This document shows positions 58,043 through 64,000 of a stretch of DNA of 64,000 nt, in pieces. Source of the stretch: Enchytraeus crypticus (taxonomy: Eukaryota; Annelida; Clitellata; Enchytraeida; Enchytraeidae); NCBI GenBank assembly GCA_905160935.1, contig CAJHZI010000191.1, forward strand, positions 854,501 through 918,500. Direction: 5' to 3'. The notes under the pieces are model-generated. The model was not told where the DNA came from, did not search any database, and worked only from the letters and a program-made list of their open reading frames with translations. The translations under genes were made by a program, and so were the position numbers. The stretch's first letter is position 1. Every line of letters begins with the position of its first letter.

Positions 58043-58170
58043 AGACCTGATGTTGAATAATCTGACGTTTCAATGCTGGTGGCATTGCGCTAAATGGCAA
58101 ATTAGATTTTGCAAATTGCACTGGTTACTTTGCATAATGATAAAAAAGTAAATTTTGCTGAAAACTTGAT
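58043..58170. repeat. long inverted repeat, left arm
   Basis: TTGAATAATCTGACGTTTCA.., GGCATTGCGCTAAATGGCAA.. is repeated in reverse at 59153-59285. The arms are about 120 bases, about 85% alike by eye. Confidence 0.75.
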
Positions 58171-58217
58171 GAAGTCTTATTCAAGCATCAAGCATAAAAT
58201 GTTAGATAAATAGTAGG

Positions 58218-58475
58218 CGTATAGACAGTCGTACAAAGAAAATACAAGTAGCTAATAGTTAAGATTAATCCATCACAGGTTAAATAGTTCACAAGTAGCT
58301 AATAGTGAAGATTAGCCCATCACAGGTTAAGTAGTTCACAAGTAGCTAATAGTGAAGATTAGTCCATCACAGGTTAAGTAGTTCACAAGTAGCTAATAGT
58401 TAAGATTAGTCCATCACAGGTTAAGTAGTTCACAAGTAGCTAATAGTGAAGATTAGTCCATCACAGGTTAAGTAG
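58218..58475. repeat. 47-bp minisatellite
   Basis: Five units of CAAGTAGCTAATAGTGAAGA, TTAGTCCATCACAGGTTAAG and TAGTTCA, with three positions varying between units. Confidence 0.95.
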
Positions 58476-58534
58476 TTCGCTTTAGCTATTTTAATATTCA
58501 AAAACTCGACAGTTTCAAGGATATTAAGCGTAGT

Positions 58535-59020
58535 AAGTGGATACAGGGAGGTTAGTGGTGTATCAGAGATACCTGCCGATTGGCGCTGTATACAAAAAAG
58601 ACATGATAAATCTTGGAAAAGGCAAAAAAGAAATCTTGTAAAGTAGTATTGATGACTGACCCTGACAAAGCCACAAAAAAACAGTTACTTCAGAAATGAG
58701 CAGAGAAATGAACGTTATGAAACCTGACTCTATCAAGAGTTTGAAGCTTTGAACTTTGTCTTCCTCTAGTTGTTCTCATTCCCTCAAACCAGTTCTTAAG
58801 AGATTACTACAAGCCAGAGCTTAACACAAATTAAATTAATTTTCATAGCTAGCTGGGGAGGAGGTGTGGCGTAATGGTTACAGTGTTCGCCTCGGAAGCA
58901 AATGGCTTAAGGTTCAAAGATCGGCCAACAGCTAAATGATATTCCATAGGGTCACAGGAAGGTTAATCGCGTATCTGAGTTTGCTGCCAATTGGAAACTA
59001 TCAACGACAAAGATATAATT
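58535..59020 (+). mobile_element. SINE3: tRNA-like head plus a repeated body
   Basis: 58868-58930 reads GTGTGGCGTAATGGTTACAG (A-box) and GGTTCAAAGATCGGCC (B-box-like). The body GGAAGGTTAATCGCGTATCTG, GCTGCCAATTGG repeats text at 58545-58595 (GGAGGTTAGTGGTGTATCAG, CTGCCGATTGG). This tRNA-derived family is distinct from SINE1 and SINE2. It lies between the arms of the long inverted repeat. Confidence 0.65.
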
Positions 59021-59152
59021 AAAAATAGAAAGGATTAAAAACCGCACAAGAAACGTGTAAATTAGGCTCGAAGACCTGTCACTGGCCACGACACTGTTAT
59101 AGAAAGAGTCGTTTCAAAATGAAAATAGTTCACTGTTTAAAAAGTTATCTAA

Positions 59153-59285
59153 ATTTTCATCAGAATTTACTTTTTTTATTATTAAAGCAAAGTATAACCA
59201 GTACAATCAGCAAAGTCTAAGTTGCCATTTAGCGCAGTGGCACCAGCATTGGAACCTCAGATTATTCAACATAAGGTCAAACTAT
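59153..59285. repeat. long inverted repeat, right arm
   Basis: TTGCCATTTAGCGCAGTGGC and AACCTCAGATTATTCAACAT are the reverse complement of the left arm at 58043-58170, with a ~1-kb spacer between. Confidence 0.75.
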
Positions 59286-61020
59286 TGGCTGCAGCATTAA
59301 AGCTGTACTAAAGAATAGTACCACAATAATCAATAAACTTTTAAGCAGTAAGCTTCTATGCATAGAGTATAAAACATTGACCGGCTTAACACAGGACGTA
59401 TTACAGGCAAAATGTATAGAGTGATATAAATCATAGCTACTTGAAAAATACCAGGGCTCATCAAAATGAAATTAAAAAGACAAAATTTTCTATTATGAAA
59501 ATAGTTCTAAACAGTTAAAGTGAGTTTCATATTATTTAACAGTAATTCTTATGTCACAACTATTTGTTTTCATTAGTATTGAAGCCCAAAAATATTAAGA
59601 ATAGCTTACAAATGCAAATCTTTATATTTCAAATTGCTTGCCTTTTATGGTGGACTTCATTAGCCTGCTCTTACAAACCCATACAGTTTTTGGTTGGTGT
59701 ATGGTGTATAGTAACGGGATTTGCTTAGCTACGATTGACAAAAATTAAGCCTTTGGCAAAAATCAAGTGAAACCCATCACTAGGTCTTCTATCTAACAGC
59801 GACAGTAAATTTTCTAAAATATAAATATTGCTTTCATAATAAATGTAACTCAGAATTTATACACACTATTGCTTTGGTAAAATACAAGGATAACACGATT
59901 ATATTACCAGTAAAACACACTGCTCACAGTATTACACGTAAAATTCAATTAAACTATAGCTATCGACACTGTCAAAACATATATGAACAAAAGTAAACCA
60001 AAACCACAGCAGACATTAAGTGAAAAATATATCAATATTTTAATTAAATAATATGCATTACACTCACACAGTCTAATTAATAACTTGCATTAGGATATAT
60101 GAGCTTATTAAATAGACAGTAACAAATAAGATCGATATACTAATGGATATGCTTCATAGAAAATTACTGCTAAAAACCCTCATTTTGAAATGAAAATACA
60201 ACTTAAAATAATATTCTAACCAGAAGTCTAGACTGGTCTGCATCGTAAATACAGATTTGGCAATAATTTTAAAATACACTAAAATAATGTAAACTAGATA
60301 AAAATATATACAAAACCTACATTAAATTAATTTAGTTACAAAATGATACTACAAAATTAAACTTCTTAAAAGGCGCATTACAATTTAAAAAATCTAAGTT
60401 AACATTGTATATCTAGAACGTCTTGCAATCTACCTTCGTAACTCAAAAATGGATTCAAATCCTCTATTTAAAGCACAACCAGTATGCAGAGATCTATACA
60501 TAGAAATATTTAATAAAGCACAAAAATCTTAAAACGCAGAAGACAGAAATGTTTATCCCTAATGATACCTAGCATGTTCAATACTACGTGCTTATTCATT
60601 AATTCCCCATTCATTTAACAGCTTCGCACACGTCCAAGAACTTATTCTCAGATTGGTTCTCCCGGAACTCGAAACATCAAGACTTCAAATAACCTCTGAA
60701 TGGAAAACTTTCACAACATTTGCCTATAGTACTAGCGAGCAATTGATATATACTATAAGATAATAAGAACAAATACAGTATAATCAAACTAATTCCAGCA
60801 ATGAATATAATAGAGGTCGCAGATCTAACATCACATCACATAGCAGTATAGTACGCACTCTAAAGAAGCAGTAAAATTATTACTGATGAAGAGGTCAAAG
60901 GAAATGCTGGGGTAAATAATCAGCTAAAGGAAAAGTTTGTCATATAGAGAGACAAGTAAAATTGGTAAAATTGGCAGAAAGCAGAAATAGGCAGTTAAAA
61001 ATCACATAAAAGTAAAAACT
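59286..61020. other. 3' flank of Vangl, nothing recognised
   Basis: 1.7 kb of AT-rich sequence without ORFs or known repeats. It may include the 3' UTR of the minus-strand Vangl gene. Confidence 0.4.
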
Positions 61021-61024
61021 AAAC

Positions 61025-61160
61025 AGGCATTAGAGTGAAATCATCAACTATGTTGATGTCTATCACTTTTAACACTACACGTTCGAACCGTTAGGCAATT
61101 TAGACCATTTTCCGTGTATCCAATGCAGTTAACGTCCGAGATTTTACTCTCAGATCAGTA
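61025..61160 (-). mobile_element. SINE2 3' half
   Basis: AGGCATTAGAGTGAAATCATC, ATCAACTATGTTGATGTC, CGTTAGGCAATTTAGACC, GTCCGAGATTTTACTCTCAG. It stops before the B-box. Confidence 0.8.
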
Positions 61161-61830
61161 CATAGGCACACAGCCAGACAATGAGATAACATACAGCACA
61201 TAGAACATTCCAATATTGAACATTCACTGACATAATCAGTGAAAACATCTCACCAAGACTAAACATGCCTTCCAGTATAACCACACGTGAATAGCCAAAT
61301 GGAAGGTTCAAGGTTTATAGGGTTATAGAGGTCATCAAAAGCAACCTAAAGGTCATTAGAACCAAACCTAAATAAGAAGTATAAAATTTCATTCTGCTGT
61401 CAAATAAACAAAATTGATCCAATGTCGTTAGAGCTTACGCCACTAAGTTTATACACTAAAACAAAACACATAACATGATCTGTGAAAGAAACTAGGTATG
61501 GAGTTGAAGAGCCTCCAGTTAACTGATGCTGTAGGAATGCTTCTCCCATAAAGATGAAGGAGAATCAGTGGCCTTGCTGTCTTACTAGGCAGACAAAAGT
61601 AGCATAAGAAAGAAAAGCTGGAGATAACATGTATCCTTTGTGCATCCGTAGTTTTAACAACTAAGCAAGAAGAAGAGCCAATGTAAGAGACTAGGAATGT
61701 TAAATAAGGCAACAACAGAATTGTTGCAGATGAGAAGAAAGAATCAAGGAAGTCAGACAGATAAAAGCAATGAACCTGCCATTACGCAGTAGCAAAAGAG
61801 ATACCACGTTTTACGAGTTCCCATAAGAAA
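61161..61830. other. likely Vangl 3' UTR region, nothing else seen
   Basis: I recognise no repeat or ORF. It directly follows the Vangl stop codon in gene direction. Confidence 0.4.
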
Positions 61831-62064
61831 CTACACAGTAGCTTCAGAATTTAATCGCAGCACAAACTTTTGATTCTTTCTGTCAGGGATGTCCTCGACA
61901 AGAATAAAGTGAGGCAGTGAACGAAGAGTAACAAGAAGAGTGACGTCACCACGAACCAACTCAAACATCATGGCGTCCTCCACTGGTCCGCTGGCCCGTC
62001 GATCTGAAACGAGAGTCCAAGTGTCTGACACGCTGTAGTCCATGTCGTCCCATATCAGAGACTC
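61831..62064 (-). CDS. Vangl (Van Gogh/Strabismus), last coding exon
   Basis: The acceptor TTTTAG precedes GAGTCTCTG. The 77 residues include SDTWTLVSDRRASGPVEDA, MMFELVRGDVTLLVTLRSLP and HKF-type QKFVLRLNSEATV at the C-terminus, colinear with the C-terminal cytoplasmic domain of Vangl (..QWxLVSEE.VT.GL.DG, F.LVV...PF..L.E.., KFV.RLQSETSV). Vangl is a four-pass membrane protein of planar cell polarity that binds Prickle and Dishevelled. The end differs: the PDZ-ligand position -2, Thr in ETSV, is Ala here. Confidence 0.88.
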   Translation of the reverse strand, partial: ESLIWDDMDYSVSDTWTLVSDRRASGPVEDAMMFELVRGDVTLLVTLRSLPHFILVEDIPDRKNQKFVLRLNSEATV

Positions 62065-62559
62065 CTAAAACAGTCAATAAATCATTCACTAGCTCAATCA
62101 ATGAATTAATCAGTTAGAATGATATTTTCTGCTTGTATGGTAGTGCACCATGGTGAACTAAGTAATATTATTTCTGTACTGATCAACGAATACACAGAAT
62201 CAGTGAGAAAACTGATGGAAGTTGATTCCATAAAGAATGAATGTTAAGGATGGAGATACAGGAGTAATAAAAAATTGAATTAATTATGAATTAATTGCTA
62301 AATTATAAATTGGCCTCTATGAAATTAGTATTTGCTAATTAGTTATAAATTGGCCTCTATGAAATTAGTATTTGCTAATTAGTTCACCTTATAGCAAAAC
62401 TAAGAATTTTACAAGATGATCCAACAACCTCAGTACATTAACAAACATGTTATACCCAGAATATGGTTTAAGAATACTGCCTCTCCCATAAACAATACTC
62501 TTTCAATATATAAGACCGACATTAAATTAGACGTTAGATTTATTTACGGCAGCGCTTAC

Positions 62560-62753
62560 GTGTGTGAAGTATCGGGATAGGAAGGCTTTGTGAGACAAGC
62601 CGTGGTCTAGACAGCTTGTCAGATGTTCCAGCACCAGATCTCTCGGATAGTATTGCTGCTGACGAGTGGCCTTCAAATATTTCTGCAGGGGCCGCGCCAG
62701 TATCGGCAAGATGGATCGAGCCGCTTCATCGGCATCCATTGATGAAGATGTAT
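62560..62753 (-). CDS. Vangl, penultimate coding exon
   Basis: Acceptor TTTTTAG before ATACATCTTC, donor CAC|GTAAGC, phase 0 into the last exon. It encodes DADEAARSILPILARPLQKY, LKATRQQQYYPRDLVLEHLT and SCLDHGLSHKAFLSRYFTH. This matches the strongly conserved EAA..I...AR.LQKYLR.TRQQ..H....L.HL..C..H...PKAFLERY block of Vangl. The earlier exons, with the membrane segments, lie to the right of the window. Confidence 0.9.
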
Positions 62754-63271
62754 CTAAAAATTGTGAAGGATTTTATTACTATTAATAGAAGCTTACTCAA
62801 ATAATGTTACTAATTATTAATAGGAGCTTATTCATAAATGAATTCAGCAAAACAGATTCAAATCATATAAGAATTAGAACAATATCTAACGACACTGAAT
62901 ATCATAGTCATTAGAAGAAAAATTAAAAAATTATGTAAAATTAAGATTAGCAGAAGTTGTTAAAGAAGTTTGATGCACTAATTTAGCAGTTATGTATATA
63001 TCAGCATTATCCTTTTCTCCTTACTCCCAGTTAAACTAGAGTTGGGATATGATATAACATGTATGCTAGTCACGAGTCTATAAATGACATTAACCATTGC
63101 TTCAAAGAAAAAATTTAGTAAGAACCTGAGCATCAATGGACCAATATTATCTAACTCCTTTCGCATATGTTTCACAGAGTTACTCAAGTGTATTGAATTA
63201 AGTTAAGCAAATAATTAATTACACAAAATTTTAGTAATAAATCCCACAATAAATCCACATGTGTATATATT
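62754..63271. other. Vangl intron, nothing recognised
   Basis: AT-rich intron sequence. CCTTACTCCCAGTTAAACTAG near 63020 is a possible F4b tail remnant. Confidence 0.4.
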
Positions 63272-64000
63272 GAACAATTGATAAATTGGTACGACAAATT
63301 AAATTCACGTGTTAAGCGGAATGATGCTGTATCAAGTAGTTTTGGCATTACTTGGGGAGTTAGACAGGGCAGCATATTATCTCCAATTTTGTTTGCTGTA
63401 TGTGTCGATGATATGCTAGTTAAACTTGAAAAATCCAAAATTGGTTGTTTCGTATCTTCTCTGTGCTGCAATTCCTTTATGTATGTGGACGATTTAATAT
63501 TATTATCATTAACAGTTAAAGATTTTCAGTCCCTAATTGATATCAGCACACATGCATTAGCTAATGTAGGTTTAAGTGTTAATTGTAGTAAGACATACTG
63601 CATTAGAATTGGTCCTAGACATAATATTAAGCCCATTAATATGATAATTGATAACAGAAGCATAGAGTGGGTTAATGAAATACGTTATTTGGAATTAATT
63701 TTAGTGTCTTCTAAAAGCTTCAAAATCAATAATCAAAATCGTAAACATAAATTTTTTAGGGCACTTAACGCTATCTTCAGCAAAATTGGGGGCAACTCTG
63801 CACCTTCTGTAGTAATTTCACTTGTTGAATCATAGTACCTATTTTGCTGTAAGGTTCTGAATGTGTAGAAATTTAAAAATCTGTGATTCAGAGCCTAGAA
63901 AATGCTTATTCTCAATTGTTTAGCAAGTTATTTCGTACTTTCGATAAAAACACAATTAAGCAATGTCAATTTTTTTCAGGTCAATTTCCGATTGAACTTA
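63272..64000 (+). mobile_element. LINE fragment in the Vangl intron, runs off the window
   Basis: 5'-truncated RT: WGVRQGSILSPILFAVCVDD (motif B), NSFMYVDDLILLS (motif C, YVDD), GLSVNCSKTYCIRIGPRHN, WVNEIRYLELILV, KFFRALNAIFSKIGG. The frame stops at 63835, but a shifted frame continues with QSLENAYSQLFSKLFRTFDK to the edge. It lies antisense to Vangl. It probably belongs to the same group as the fragment at 40.3 kb. Confidence 0.8.

Overview
The window is nuclear DNA of an invertebrate animal. It is AT-rich, gene-poor and heavily loaded with retroposons. Three genes identify it as animal: a small-Maf bZIP factor, a PPM1D/WIP1-type phosphatase with five coding exons, and the last two exons of Vangl (Strabismus), which is an animal-specific planar-polarity gene. 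Introns have GT..AG borders, and no operon or bacterial signal is visible. The phylum cannot be fixed from this sequence alone.

Layout. 0-8.9 kb: mostly unassigned sequence with a 5S-rRNA-like segment, scattered tRNA-derived SINE copies and LINE 3' ends. 9.0-10.6 kb: a 5'-truncated LINE (family A) with a deleted reverse-transcriptase core. 11.2-13.7 kb: a trinucleotide-repeat field with the C-terminal part of a non-LTR element carrying a restriction-like endonuclease domain, plus extra solo 3' ends. 14-16 kb: SINE/LINE tails, a foldback element and a 113-bp duplicated block. 18.5-22.3 kb: a nearly full-length CR1-like LINE (family B) with few lesions. 22.2-22.6 kb: AT microsatellite with embedded retroposon tails. 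25.4 kb: first exon of an unknown minus-strand gene. 29.9-34.0 kb: a relic zinc-finger/uncharacterised gene split by a CR1/L2-like LINE (family C). 34.3-35.6 kb: an L2-like LINE (family D).

Genes on the minus strand occupy the second half: sMaf (37.45-37.88 kb, last exon), PPM1D-like (47.7-54.8 kb, complete coding sequence of 820 codons) and Vangl (61.8-62.8 kb, 3' end; the rest lies beyond the right edge). Their introns and flanks carry SINEs, minisatellites and AT repeats. A LINE fragment runs into the right edge inside the Vangl intron.

The most interesting pattern is shared RNA structure at the 3' ends of unrelated-looking retroposons. Three families (a tRNA-SINE, an L2-like LINE and a third short family) have the same conserved flanks around a hairpin of exactly 5 bp with a 4-nt loop. 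The stem sequence differs in each family but still pairs. The restriction-endonuclease element and LINE-A show comparable covarying 3' hairpins. This fits one reverse-transcriptase machinery being shared by several elements. The genes themselves show no obvious functional linkage.
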